A stretch of 64,000 nt of DNA from Cellvibrionaceae bacterium 1162T.S.0a.05 (GTDB lineage Bacteria > Pseudomonadota > Gammaproteobacteria > Pseudomonadales > Cellvibrionaceae): assembly GCA_000964245.1 (NCBI GenBank), contig LANB01000001.1, positions 1,764,392 through 1,828,391 on the forward strand, in the 5' to 3' direction. This document shows positions 28,651 through 39,646 of the stretch, piece by piece. Below the pieces are notes generated by a model. The model did not search any database. It was not told the origin of the DNA and saw only the letters and a list, made by a program, of their open reading frames with translations. The translations under genes and the position numbers were made by a program. Within the stretch, counting starts at the first letter, position 1. The number at the start of each line of letters is the position of its first letter.

Positions 28651-28676
28651 GGGGCCCTTCGGGCCCCTTCTTTATT
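28651..28676 (+). terminator. Terminator after amtB
   Basis: A 7-bp all-GC stem, GGGGCCC and GGGCCCC with a TTC loop, followed by TTCTTTATT. Confidence 0.85.
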
Positions 28677-28795
28677 CTGCCGATTCATTACTCTCCAGAA
28701 GCTGTTAAATAAGCTGGCTTGGTGTCTATCAGTGGCACGGCGGCGTGATGCCCGCCCCCTCATTGTGCACCGCCCTTTGTAATTCCCCGTCGTAG

Positions 28796-29203
<408 letters not shown>

Positions 29204-29214
29204 GATTTAACCCC

Positions 29215-29240
29215 TGGCGCGAACCATCAGGGTCGCGCCA
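29215..29240. other. 8-bp hairpin after the second PII gene
   Basis: TGGCGCGA and TCGCGCCA around a 10-nt loop. No T tract follows, so a role as terminator is uncertain. Confidence 0.45.
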
Positions 29241-29391
29241 CCCTTCCCGCCATTTGTGTGTCAGTATTCACTAACGGACTGATTCAACAACGCCGACCCA
29301 CCGACCAAAATCACAAAAACTCCAATAACTTTGCAAGTTTGCATCGCTGAGTTCTAGAACAAAAAAGACTAATAATTTTCCTGCTTACAAG

Positions 29392-29420
29392 CTGACGGAC
29401 ATTCAGGCTTGGACTATACA
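29392..29420 (+). promoter_or_regulatory. Possible sigma-70 promoter of the sutA-like gene
   Basis: CTGACG and TATACA spaced 17 bp, ending 50 bp before the start codon. The -35 is weak. Confidence 0.4.
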
Positions 29421-29469
29421 TTACCCACCTGACAAATGATTCTTTGGTTTTTATTAATAGGGAACGCAA

Positions 29470-29691
29470 ATGAGCGATGAAGAAATGACTGCGGACGAGC
29501 TAGCGGAAAGCGCCTCCAATGAGGATTTGGCGCACGCGAATGCGGACGAGAAGATACGCGAGCGTTTACGCTTGCAAAATGAAGTAGAAGCCTTTCTGGC
29601 GAGCGGCGGGCAAATTCGCCACATTCCTGCGAATGTGCGCGCAGACCCACCGAAGAAGCCGGAATCCAACTACGGTGGTCAACCTATCTAA
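29470..29691 (+). CDS. sutA: SutA-like transcription regulator
   Basis: 73-aa acidic protein. The C-terminal half, VEAFLASGGQIRHIPANV followed by ADPPKKPESNYGGQPI, matches the conserved end of Pseudomonas SutA, an RNA polymerase-binding protein that shapes expression in slow growth. The acidic N-terminus (SDEEMTADELAESASNED) is of the same kind, though shorter than in Pseudomonas. Its stop lies 1 bp from that of the convergent DUF484 gene. Confidence 0.75.
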   Translation: MSDEEMTADELAESASNEDLAHANADEKIRERLRLQNEVEAFLASGGQIRHIPANVRADPPKKPESNYGGQPI

Positions 29692-29692
29692 A

Positions 29693-30379
29693 TCAGGGGC
29701 GTAGCAAAGTGGGGAGCACGCGATTCAGCACTTCGGCCACATAGCCGAGAAAGAGCGTGCCCATACTGGAGCGATAGTAGTTCGGATCCTGATTGCCAAT
29801 GGCCAACACACCCAGTGGGTTGCCGTAGGACAGTACAGCTAAAGCCGCCGAACCCACGTTCGGCGCATCTTCATCAAACAAAAATTCACACTCACGCACA
29901 TCGATGCCCCCACTCACTGCCTGGGGTGCCTTCAAACGTTTGCCTATGTAATCGCGCGCATTGTTAATACTTTCTACGCGAGCGGTTGAGGGCGGCACAC
30001 TGCCAAATAAAATCAGGCGCGTGTAGTGCACATTAAATTCTTTCTGAAAGCTGTAGTAGAGTGCATCAACCATATCACCGAGATCGTTACTCTCAAGAAG
30101 CGCCAACACCAGGCGACGCGTTTTGGCGAAGAGTTGATCATTCTCACGCGCGGTATCCAACAGGTTACTGAGGCGTTGGCGCATCTCAATATTGCGTTCG
30201 CGCAGGATAGCAACTTGCCTTTCTACCAGTGACACCGCTTTGCCACTGTCGTGGTTGATGTAAAGATCACCAATCAGGTCGGGGTAGTCATTAAAAAAAG
30301 TCGGGTGCTTGCGCAAAAAACTTGCTACAGCGTCCGGTGTGAGTTTTTGGCTGTCCGTTTTAATGCTGGAATCCGACAT
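29693..30379 (-). CDS. DUF484 family protein
   Basis: 228-aa protein with a GAF-like fold. The N-terminus has the family wording VASFLRKHPTFFNDYPDLIGDL, then a coiled coil (VSLVERQVAILRERNIEMRQRL) and a sensor-like C-terminal part. Function unknown. In gammaproteobacteria it normally lies between dapF and xerC; here dapF is 17 bp upstream but xerC is absent. Confidence 0.9.
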   Translation of the reverse strand: MSDSSIKTDSQKLTPDAVASFLRKHPTFFNDYPDLIGDLYINHDSGKAVSLVERQVAILRERNIEMRQRLSNLLDTARENDQLFAKTRRLVLALLESNDLGDMVDALYYSFQKEFNVHYTRLILFGSVPPSTARVESINNARDYIGKRLKAPQAVSGGIDVRECEFLFDEDAPNVGSAALAVLSYGNPLGVLAIGNQDPNYYRSSMGTLFLGYVAEVLNRVLPTLLRP

Positions 30380-30396
30380 AGTGGCGCTTTCATTTT

Positions 30397-31227
30397 TTAA
30401 ATTCGGGTTTGTCCGTGAAACACGGTCTTAACGGGCCCGGTCATGATAACAGGCTTTCCCGCTCCCTCCCATTCAATCTCCAGTTGGCCGCCACGCAGAT
30501 TCACCAAAACGTGTTTGTCGAGTTCGCCGCGTAGAATACCGCTCACCACAGCAGCGCATGCACCGGTGCCACAAGCAATGGTTTCACCAGCACCGCGTTC
30601 GTAAACCCGCAGAGAAATTTCCGAGCGCGAAAGCACTTCCATAAAACCTGCGTTTACGCGATTTGGAAAGCGCGGGTGGGATTCGATTCGAGGGCCATAT
30701 TTTTCTACGGGGTAGTGCGCGAGATCATTGACGATGCACACAGCATGTGGGTTGCCCATTGAGACGGCCGAAATCTCAAAGTCTTTTTTCTTAACTTGCA
30801 GGGAATACACGTTTGCCTGCGTGTCTGCTTCAAAGGGAATTTGATCCGGCTGCAAGCGCGGAACACCCATATCAACGGTTACCTGGCTGTCGTCACGCAC
30901 AGTCAGGGTCATGGGGCCGCCGAGGGTTTCAACTTTTATTGTCGATTTTGCTGTGAGCCCGCGTTGGCGAACAAAAACCGCAAAACAGCGCGCGCCATTG
31001 CCACAATTTTCGACTTCAGAACCGTCATGGTTGAAAATGCGGTAGCGAAAATCCATATCCGGATTCCGCGGCGTTTCGACTACCAGTACTTGATCACAGC
31101 CCACGCCAAAATGCCGGTCGGCGAGCTTGCGCGCATCGTCACCGGTAAGGTTAACTTTTTGGCTGATGGCATCGATCATGACAAAGTCATTGCCGATGCC
31201 ATGCATTTTGGTGAATCGTAGACGCAT
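30397..31227 (-). CDS. dapF: Diaminopimelate epimerase
   Basis: 276-aa enzyme that converts LL- to meso-diaminopimelate for lysine and cell-wall synthesis. The two catalytic cysteines are in GNGARC (preceded by ENC) and GETIACGTGACAA. N-terminal KMHGIGNDFVMID is diagnostic. It follows lysA by 30 bp. Confidence 0.97.
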   Translation of the reverse strand: MRLRFTKMHGIGNDFVMIDAISQKVNLTGDDARKLADRHFGVGCDQVLVVETPRNPDMDFRYRIFNHDGSEVENCGNGARCFAVFVRQRGLTAKSTIKVETLGGPMTLTVRDDSQVTVDMGVPRLQPDQIPFEADTQANVYSLQVKKKDFEISAVSMGNPHAVCIVNDLAHYPVEKYGPRIESHPRFPNRVNAGFMEVLSRSEISLRVYERGAGETIACGTGACAAVVSGILRGELDKHVLVNLRGGQLEIEWEGAGKPVIMTGPVKTVFHGQTRI

Positions 31228-31257
31228 GGTTTATGAATCGCTCTAACTTTTTAAGCT

Positions 31258-32505
31258 TTAATTTTTAATCAGTTTTTCTGCACGAATAACATCGGCAAAG
31301 GTTTCGCGTTCGCGCACAAGATGCGCTTGCTCACCGTCAACCAGAATTTCACAGACGCGGCCTCGGCTATTGTAATTGGAGCTCATGACAAAGCCATAAG
31401 CACCGCTGGACATCAAGGCAAGGCGCGAGCCGGTTTGCAATTTGAGCTCGCGTTTCTTCGCGAGAAAATCACCGGTTTCACAGATTGGACCAACGATATC
31501 CCAGACGCGTTCCTCCGCCTCAATGTTTTCCTGTAAAGGCAAAACCTTTTGCCAGGCCTGGTAAAGCGAAGGGCGAATATTGTCATTCATTGCGGCGTCG
31601 ACAATTGCAAAATTATGGGCTTCAGCAGGCTTTAAATAAATGACTTCTGTTAACAAAACACCGGCATTGGCCACGATAGAGCGGCCGGGCTCAAAAATCA
31701 GCGACTGTGGGCGGTCGGCAAGTTTTTGCAGCACCATGTTGACGTAATCTGCGATTGCGGGAGGCTGTTCACCTTGATAATCCACACCCAGGCCACCGCC
31801 TAAATCCAGATGTTCAATCACGATGCCTTTTGCAGCGAGTTGGTCAATCAGCACCAACAGACGATCAAGCGCATCCAGAAAGGGCGAGGCCTTGGTGAGC
31901 TGAGAGCCAATATGGCAATCGACCCCGACGACCTTCAGGCTGGCAAGGCTTGCCGCGCGTTCATACACCGCAAGCGCACTTTGGAATTCAATACCAAACT
32001 TGTTTTCTTTTAAACCCGTGGAGATATAGGGGTGCGTTTGTGCGTCCACATCCGGATTCACTCGCAACGAAATGGATGCTTGCACGCCCATATCAGCGGC
32101 AACACTGGCGAGAACCTCCAGCTCTGCGGCAGATTCGACGTTAAAACAGGCTATACCCACCTCCAACGCACGGCGCATTTCAGCAGCAGTTTTTCCCACA
32201 CCGGAAAAAATGATTTTCCCGGGTTCGCCCCCCGCTAACAGAACGCGTTCAAGCTCACCCAGTGACACAATGTCGAACCCTGCGCCGAGGGACGCCAACA
32301 ACTGCAAAACAGCCAGATTGGAGTTGGCCTTCACCGCATAACAAATCTTACCGCGTTCACCGAGTGCCTGAGCGTAAGCCAGGTAGCTTTCGCTAATAGC
32401 GGCTTTGCTGTACACATAAGCGGGGGTGCCGTAGTTATCGGCAAGGGTATTTAGCGCGAGATCCTCGACGTAGAGCTCGCCGTTGCGGTATTGAAAGGCT
32501 GACAT
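31258..32505 (-). CDS. lysA: Diaminopimelate decarboxylase
   Basis: 415-aa PLP enzyme that makes lysine from meso-DAP. The PLP lysine is in ICYAVKANSNLAVL near residue 59; HIGSQLT, LDLGGGLGVDY and EPGRSIVANAG bind the cofactor; the partner-subunit Cys is in VGPICETGDF. The order lptM-lysA-dapF-DUF484 is the common gammaproteobacterial one. Confidence 0.97.
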   Translation of the reverse strand: MSAFQYRNGELYVEDLALNTLADNYGTPAYVYSKAAISESYLAYAQALGERGKICYAVKANSNLAVLQLLASLGAGFDIVSLGELERVLLAGGEPGKIIFSGVGKTAAEMRRALEVGIACFNVESAAELEVLASVAADMGVQASISLRVNPDVDAQTHPYISTGLKENKFGIEFQSALAVYERAASLASLKVVGVDCHIGSQLTKASPFLDALDRLLVLIDQLAAKGIVIEHLDLGGGLGVDYQGEQPPAIADYVNMVLQKLADRPQSLIFEPGRSIVANAGVLLTEVIYLKPAEAHNFAIVDAAMNDNIRPSLYQAWQKVLPLQENIEAEERVWDIVGPICETGDFLAKKRELKLQTGSRLALMSSGAYGFVMSSNYNSRGRVCEILVDGEQAHLVRERETFADVIRAEKLIKN

Positions 32506-32553
32506 TTCAGGGGGTCCATTGGCGTTAAAACAAAGGGCGCAAGGGTACCAGCT

Positions 32554-32682
32554 TTATTGACTGGCTTCTTCCTTTTTGTCTTTTTCCTGCTTATCGTCCT
32601 GTGGAAGTTGTAGCGGGCCCATTTGGCCGCAGGCACTGCAAAGCAGGGCGAGGATAAGAATCAGACTGAGAGGACGGTTCAT
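32554..32682 (-). CDS. lptM: LptM-type small lipoprotein
   Basis: 42-aa lipoprotein directly upstream of lysA. The signal peptide MNRPLSLILILALLCSAC ends in a lipobox with Cys18, followed by GQMGPLQLPQ, the CGxxGPLxxP pattern of LptM (YifL), which assists LptD assembly. A Lys/Glu-rich tail completes it. Position next to lysA is conserved in the class. Confidence 0.85.
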   Translation of the reverse strand: MNRPLSLILILALLCSACGQMGPLQLPQDDKQEKDKKEEASQ

Positions 32683-32837
32683 GATTTTCCTTTAGTGATG
32701 TAAATAGCCGGACCGGAACAGGAAGGATTACACAGGGATCAATACGGATCGCACATAGAGACCCTTTTTGTTCCGATCGGGTTTTATATTATGTAACAGA
32801 GGTCACAAGAGTAAAGCGCCTTACAGGTTTTCTGGCT

Positions 32838-33206
32838 CTACAAGGTGTAATTGAACTCGTAAAAATGCTTACCGTCGATTATTTTTATATCCATTTCACC
32901 CTGAATGGTCTCGAGCGCACCAGCTGCGGAACCTTGCACGATATAAATCTGTAGGAGCTGTTCACTTGCTGTCATACGGCCTGCATGAAATAGCGTAAAT
33001 GACCCTTCCTTGCCGTGCACACGCCCTCGAAACTCCTCGATAGCAGAATACACTGAGACCCCTTCAGTACGTTTGCTTAACATTTGTCCCCGCCCGGTAC
33101 CTTCGATATCACCGCTGTAAAGCTTATCAATTGTCATGCGCCCAGCTGAAAATTCGCCATCGTCCTGTGGATCCAGAACAACCTCAAAACGACCTTTTGC
33201 AATCAT
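32838..33206 (-). CDS. DUF3224 family protein
   Basis: 122-aa cytoplasmic protein whose pattern (ARMTIDKLYSGDIEGTG-like opening, SVYSAIEEFRGRVHGKEGSF, then a C-terminal GKHFYEFNYTL) matches the DUF3224 beta-barrel family. Function unknown. It stands alone between lptM and LHR element 5. Confidence 0.8.
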   Translation of the reverse strand: MIAKGRFEVVLDPQDDGEFSAGRMTIDKLYSGDIEGTGRGQMLSKRTEGVSVYSAIEEFRGRVHGKEGSFTLFHAGRMTASEQLLQIYIVQGSAAGALETIQGEMDIKIIDGKHFYEFNYTL

Positions 33207-33334
33207 GTTTAATTCCTTTTATCAATCAAAGTAGGGGTGAAATCGAATTCAAATATCCGATAAAATCGAAAATATAACATTGCAAAATAAATCAGACTAC
33301 TGACAAACACACCGTCAACGGTAAGCATTCCCGA

Positions 33335-33455
33335 TCGTCAGGCGTGAGTCGCCCAGACACTTTCGGAACCGTCGGAGGCAGGATGCCGACGTCGAGCGTA
33401 CAGGGACGTATTTACAGTGTGTTCCGAAAGTGTCTGGGCGACTCGCGCCTGACGA
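33335..33455 (+). repeat. LHR element 5 (after cyaA)
   Basis: Arms 33335-33369 and 33421-33455, 35 bp with one G-T type mismatch. The core belongs to the variant CCGTCGGAGGC, AGGAT, GCCGACGTCGAG, CGTACAGGGACGTATT, shared with element 7. It lies 20 bp downstream of the cyaA stop and could end or protect that transcript. Confidence 0.93.
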
Positions 33456-33474
33456 CCCTGTGAAAAACTAAAGA

Positions 33475-36330
33475 TCAAGCACGAACCAGAATGCCAATAG
33501 CCTGATTCAAACGTACTTCAAGAATGTTTTTTATTCTTATGTAGTGTGCAGTTTGTAAATGCCCTTTATCAGCAACTTTTTCAGCAACAAGACTGAGATC
33601 AAGGTCACTGATATACACAGGATAATTTTCATCATTCTTACGATGTTTAAGAATATATTGCGCAACCACGATGTCCAGTTGATCTTCAAAGGCGACGGAT
33701 GCGAACTCCTGGTTTTCACAATAAAAATCAAAATTCATTGAGTCCTTATCATCAAAGTGTGCGACAGCTTTTACATCCAGTTTGTCGTCTTTAAAATCAG
33801 CGGGAACGCGTTTTTTGTTTGCGTAAAATAAGCCGAGATCATCCTTTTGTAGTTCAAAGAAATTTACCGGAAAAACGCCAAAGTCTGATTGCGGGTTGGG
33901 GTACAAATGGCTTTGACGCAGAGCGACTGTCCTTAAAAAACGATGCAGGGGAATGAGCGGGTTGTAGTCACGGCGGCCGCGAAGCACAAAATGTGAAAGC
34001 GACCCTCTTTCATCAATAACAAAAATCTCCATGCCGATATCAAAACGGCGATAGAAGACGGAAATACTTTCCTGCTGATGAAGTTTGCTCAATAAATGAA
34101 GGGGGTGTAAAGGCCTTGCTTCAACATCTACCACAAAAGGACTGGTCTTACTCTGGTCTTCGCCAAGATGCTTAATTAGGGCTTGCTCCTTGCTAAAATT
34201 TTGAACACGCAAGCGTAAACCAACAAACTGCAAGCTGTACCACTGGCCGCGCATATTAAAAATATAACGAGTGTGCGGCGGATTTTTACCGCTGTAGAAA
34301 CAGTCTATGATCGCTTTTAACCAGCCATCTACGCGTCGTTGAATGGTGCCATTATGAGAGCTGCCAATGCATTCAATAGTCAATTTCGGAGGGGATTGAT
34401 GGGTGCCTGGCAAACAAAGTTGTAGATACTCTTCGAGCAGATGTAAGAGGCAGTCATCGCCTTCAAATCGACGAGTTTGAATTTCATTCCAGTTGTTACG
34501 GATGACCATATCAACCGAGGCGATAAGATTTTCCTTGAAGCCGCTATACCCCATGTTGTCGAGGTTATTGCCCAGTCGCTGTACACCGCGTTCATTGGTT
34601 GGTGTATTTGGAGTGCTGCCCACGTTGAGCAACAATAACACCTCCTGATGTTGCGCACTTTGTTGAAAGCTGGAGTGCGGCAGAGCCTGCAATGGCAGCG
34701 GCAGCCAGTTCTGTAAATGACTGAATATCTTCTTGACTTCTAATTGGTTAAGGGAAGGAACTTCTTGCAAATCAAAATGCGTGTTGTGATCACAAATCTC
34801 ATTGATATACACCCACAAAATAATCTCCATTAGCGAAGAAGCCGATTTTATCGGTGTCCGTTTGGCGGGTTGTGAGGGGTCAGATGTAAAGGCGGCCCAT
34901 ACCTGAGTCTTCGAATACTTGTCGTAGAAATCAGATATTTGCACGGCATCTTCATAAATATTTCTAGAAATTCCGGGGTTTATCCATTCAATTTTCCCAG
35001 GGCGTCTCTCAAACACGGCTTGCAGGCGCCGGCCCAATACAGTGAGTTCATCACTGGAAATCGCTCGAGTATTTTTGTTGGCCTTGCTGTATTGCAATAG
35101 AAACTGGTAGCTGTTGTTTAATTCGCTAACAAGCAGACTGCGCTCAAAATTGACTTTATTTGATTTCCAGTTTGCACGATTGTCGAGTATCGCCGTGTGC
35201 TCGAAAGACCAATTCCATTCATCGGCAAAATTTTCCATGGCGCGTCGCTGCCAACTGCGTTGCCCACCTAAAGGTTTTGATAATTTTTGATTAACCTTAA
35301 AATAAAAACATCTTCGAGCGAGCTCCAGACGATCTGCTTGTTGCTTGCTGCGAAGGTAGCGTTCAATACGTCGATACACCATGACGTAAGAGTCGAGTTC
35401 ATCGAGGTTATTTTCTCCGCGAAATACACGGCGTTTGTATTCAAGTGAAAGCGGTTCTAACTGTTCATCGCCCCCCACGTAAGCTTCCAGCAATAATAAT
35501 TTCAAGGTGGACTTATAAGGGGAATCAATCGCCTTGTAGAGTTGCCAGATTGCGGCACCTATAAATTCACCTGGCGGAACTGACGCGACATCGCCAAAAT
35601 CGAGAACGCTGTTATCGTGAATATATTTCTGATAAAGCAAGGTTGAACTGAAATCGTCATAGGCCTGCTCTTCCTGTGGAGGTACAAACCACCACAGAGG
35701 CATGCGCCCTGCGATGTACAAAGCAGAACGATAAAATTCATCCAGCAATAAAAATTTCTGCGCGGAGCCGGAACTTTCACCTTTTAATTCAGGTGAATAG
35801 CCCTGTTTAAACTCTTCGTGATTCATCAAAAAGAAATGCACTTCGAGGCGCAAGGATTCAGCCCACTCCTGCACTTTTTTACATTTCATTGCCAGCGAAT
35901 GTTTTTCAGGTTGACCCAAATCCGGCCGGTAGCACAGCCAGATATCCAGGTCGGAATTACTGCTTTGTGCAATTGTCCCCGCCGACCCCATCACGTATAT
36001 CCCGTAGATGGATTCTTGCGTTCCCGGTTCGATTTGCAGGGTGTAACTTTTGGCAATACTTTTTGCGCGTGAGATTTCTTTATCGTCAGGTTTGTACTGG
36101 CTAATTCGACAGGGCGTCTGGCGCGAGACATAGCCTGGCATCATCAAGTGGTTGCTGTGAAACAGGAGTGGCAATAAATCGAGGAAAAGTTGTTGGCGGT
36201 CATTCATCGCAGAACGCGTGCGCGCAAGCCTGTCCTCGTTAATCGCAAGGAACCGTTTGCGCAGGGTTGCCAGGTTTTGCCGGTCCAGACTGTCGGCAAT
36301 TGGCAGAGGATGATTGCGAGCTTGAGCCAC
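33475..36330 (-). CDS. cyaA: Class I adenylate cyclase
   Basis: 951-aa cytoplasmic enzyme that makes cAMP. The catalytic nucleotidyltransferase motif GSAGTIAQSSNSDLDIW lies near residue 113. The C-terminal regulatory half includes IECIGSSHNGTI-like and DIGMEIFVIDERG segments found in the family. It is about 100 residues longer than the E. coli enzyme, similar to Pseudomonas CyaA. LHR element 5 follows. Confidence 0.94.
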   Translation of the reverse strand: MAQARNHPLPIADSLDRQNLATLRKRFLAINEDRLARTRSAMNDRQQLFLDLLPLLFHSNHLMMPGYVSRQTPCRISQYKPDDKEISRAKSIAKSYTLQIEPGTQESIYGIYVMGSAGTIAQSSNSDLDIWLCYRPDLGQPEKHSLAMKCKKVQEWAESLRLEVHFFLMNHEEFKQGYSPELKGESSGSAQKFLLLDEFYRSALYIAGRMPLWWFVPPQEEQAYDDFSSTLLYQKYIHDNSVLDFGDVASVPPGEFIGAAIWQLYKAIDSPYKSTLKLLLLEAYVGGDEQLEPLSLEYKRRVFRGENNLDELDSYVMVYRRIERYLRSKQQADRLELARRCFYFKVNQKLSKPLGGQRSWQRRAMENFADEWNWSFEHTAILDNRANWKSNKVNFERSLLVSELNNSYQFLLQYSKANKNTRAISSDELTVLGRRLQAVFERRPGKIEWINPGISRNIYEDAVQISDFYDKYSKTQVWAAFTSDPSQPAKRTPIKSASSLMEIILWVYINEICDHNTHFDLQEVPSLNQLEVKKIFSHLQNWLPLPLQALPHSSFQQSAQHQEVLLLLNVGSTPNTPTNERGVQRLGNNLDNMGYSGFKENLIASVDMVIRNNWNEIQTRRFEGDDCLLHLLEEYLQLCLPGTHQSPPKLTIECIGSSHNGTIQRRVDGWLKAIIDCFYSGKNPPHTRYIFNMRGQWYSLQFVGLRLRVQNFSKEQALIKHLGEDQSKTSPFVVDVEARPLHPLHLLSKLHQQESISVFYRRFDIGMEIFVIDERGSLSHFVLRGRRDYNPLIPLHRFLRTVALRQSHLYPNPQSDFGVFPVNFFELQKDDLGLFYANKKRVPADFKDDKLDVKAVAHFDDKDSMNFDFYCENQEFASVAFEDQLDIVVAQYILKHRKNDENYPVYISDLDLSLVAEKVADKGHLQTAHYIRIKNILEVRLNQAIGILVRA

Positions 36331-36473
36331 CTATTACTACACCACAACAAGAAAAAGGCTTGGGCTTCCTGGCCGGGAACTGACTTACCATTACACCAAG
36401 CTTATCTTGATACTAGCAGTGGATCAGTGAAGTGGTGCTATAACAAACGCCAATCGATATGACATTTGATTCT

Positions 36474-36516
36474 AAAAGCGTGTGACTATGTCACGCTTTT
36501 ATGTCACGCTTTTATT
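36474..36516 (-). terminator. Terminator-like hairpin between coaD and cyaA
   Basis: AAAAGCGTG and CACGCTTTT form a 9-bp stem with a 9-nt loop; TGTCACGCTTTT is repeated once more beside it. It can work in either direction. Confidence 0.6.
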
Positions 36517-36547
36517 GTATCGCTAATTGTGTGCTTAATGATAATGG

Positions 36548-37689
<1,142 letters not shown>

Positions 37690-37756
37690 ATTTCAGCCCT
37701 TAACGTGTGGTAGGATACGGGCCGCATTGTAGTAGAAAGCGCACGCGGACACACCG

Positions 37757-38794
37757 ATGTTTTTTAAACGTAAAAAAGACAAAAACGGGGACGGCCAGGT
37801 CGTTTCCGAGTCGACGGCCGAGCCCGTCGCCCAACCGGAAAATGCTAAACCCGAGGGCTTGTTGGCGCGCATGCGTCGCGGTCTCGCGCGCACAGGTAAT
37901 CAACTGTCCGGTGGCCTCGGCAATTTACTGCTGGGGAAAAAGAGCATTGATGATGAATTGCTCGAAGAAATTGAAACCCTTTTGCTCACCGCCGATGTTG
38001 GCCTCGAAGCCACGACGGAAATTATTGATGCCCTCACCGACCAGGTCGCGCGTAAGCAGCTTGCCGATTCCGAGGCGCTATTCGCCGCCTTAAAATCTCA
38101 TCTGCACGCCTTACTGGAAAAAGTGGAAGCGCCGCTGGTGATTTCCACGGACAATCCCGAATCGGACACGCTCGCTGTAGAAAAAACGCCTTTTGTTCTT
38201 TTGGTCGTGGGCGTAAACGGTGTGGGTAAAACGACCACCATTGGCAAAATGGCTCGCCGCTTTATGAACGAAGGCAAGAACGTAATGTTGGCGGCGGGCG
38301 ATACCTTCCGTGCAGCGGCGGTTGAGCAATTACAGGTTTGGGGTGAGCGCAACAATGTGCCTGTTGTTGCCCAGCACACAGGTGCAGACAGCGCGTCTGT
38401 CATCTTTGATGCGGTGCAATCGGCGAAAGCGAAAAATATTGACGTGGTGATTGCGGATACTGCCGGTCGCTTGCACAACAAAAGTAATTTGATGGACGAA
38501 TTGGAAAAAGTGGTTCGCGTGATAAAAAAAGTGGACCCGCAAGCACCGCATGAGGTGCTATTGGTGCTGGATGCCGGTACCGGTCAAAATGCCCTGAGTC
38601 AGCTTGAGCAATTTGGCAAAGCCGTGAATGTGACCGGTTTGGCGCTGACCAAGCTGGACGGCACCGCGAAAGGGGGAGTGATCTTCGCGTTGAGTAAAAA
38701 ACAACAGGTTCCGGTGCGCTTTGTGGGTGTGGGTGAAGGTGTTGAAGATCTGCAGGTCTTTAAAGCACGAGAGTTTATGGAAGCGCTTTTTTAG
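37757..38794 (+). CDS. ftsY: Signal recognition particle receptor FtsY
   Basis: 345-aa SRP GTPase at the inner membrane. A charged N-terminal A domain (about 40 residues, short) precedes the N domain (GLARTGNQLSGGLGNLLLGK). G1 is GVNGVGKTTTIGK, G3 DTAGRLHN, and G4 TKLDGTAKGG. It heads the ftsY-ftsE-ftsX cluster. Confidence 0.97.
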   Translation: MFFKRKKDKNGDGQVVSESTAEPVAQPENAKPEGLLARMRRGLARTGNQLSGGLGNLLLGKKSIDDELLEEIETLLLTADVGLEATTEIIDALTDQVARKQLADSEALFAALKSHLHALLEKVEAPLVISTDNPESDTLAVEKTPFVLLVVGVNGVGKTTTIGKMARRFMNEGKNVMLAAGDTFRAAAVEQLQVWGERNNVPVVAQHTGADSASVIFDAVQSAKAKNIDVVIADTAGRLHNKSNLMDELEKVVRVIKKVDPQAPHEVLLVLDAGTGQNALSQLEQFGKAVNVTGLALTKLDGTAKGGVIFALSKKQQVPVRFVGVGEGVEDLQVFKAREFMEALF

Positions 38795-38959
38795 CTGGGC
38801 GACGTTACACCAATTAACTTTTAGTAAAGAAACACTTGGCAGAAAAAGGCTTGCTGGAAAAACGGTAAGCAAAACAAAATAGCCCGGGCATTACAGCTAA
38901 CTGTCAGAGCCCAATTATTTTAATTTTAAAAAAACATAAATCTATAACGACCATTAGGC

Positions 38960-39646
38960 ATGATTAATTTCAGTACCGTCAGTAAACGCTATGAAAGCGG
39001 GCAGGAAGCGCTCGGTGGCATTTCGTTTGATATTGATGCGGGGGAGTTGGTTTTCCTCACCGGCCATTCCGGTGCGGGAAAAAGCACACTGATGAAATTA
39101 ATTATGCTGATGGAACGCCCCACCACAGGCCAGGTTTTGGTTGGTGGCCGTAATCTCAGCCGTATTCGCAAAAGTCAGATTCCCTATCACCGTCGACAAG
39201 TCGGCGTGGTTTTTCAAAATCACCAATTGCTTTTTGATCGCAGTGTTTTTGAAAATGTTGCGTTGCCCTTGCAAATCGCCGGTTACCAAAGTCGCGAAGT
39301 CGGGCGCCGGGTGCGTGCGGCGCTGGATAAAGTCGGCCTGTTGGAAAAAGAAAAACACAATCCCATCACCTTATCAGGCGGGGAGCAGCAGCGCGTGGGT
39401 ATTGCGCGCGCCGTCGTAAACAAACCGCCGGTTTTACTTGCGGATGAGCCAACAGGTAACCTGGACCCGGAACTCTCTGCGGAGATTATGAATTTATTCG
39501 CGCAATTCAATGCTGTGGGTGTCACGGTGATGATCGCCAGTCACGACATCGATTTGATTACGCGTTTGGATTATCGCGTGTTAACCCTGCACAAAGGGCA
39601 GATCATTCATGACGGCTTTTTGCCGAAGGGCGATCAACATGGCTAA
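38960..39646 (+). CDS. ftsE: Cell division ATP-binding protein FtsE
   Basis: 228-aa ABC ATPase that with FtsX controls septal peptidoglycan hydrolases. Walker A GHSGAGKSTL, signature TLSGGEQQRVGIARA, Walker B LLADEPTGNLD. Its end overlaps the ftsX start by 8 bp. Confidence 0.97.
   Translation: MINFSTVSKRYESGQEALGGISFDIDAGELVFLTGHSGAGKSTLMKLIMLMERPTTGQVLVGGRNLSRIRKSQIPYHRRQVGVVFQNHQLLFDRSVFENVALPLQIAGYQSREVGRRVRAALDKVGLLEKEKHNPITLSGGEQQRVGIARAVVNKPPVLLADEPTGNLDPELSAEIMNLFAQFNAVGVTVMIASHDIDLITRLDYRVLTLHKGQIIHDGFLPKGDQHG

Noticed and set aside
28720..28760. Sigma-54 promoter before the second PII gene
   Set aside because: TGGCACG looks like a -24 box, but no GC lies at the required 10-bp spacing.
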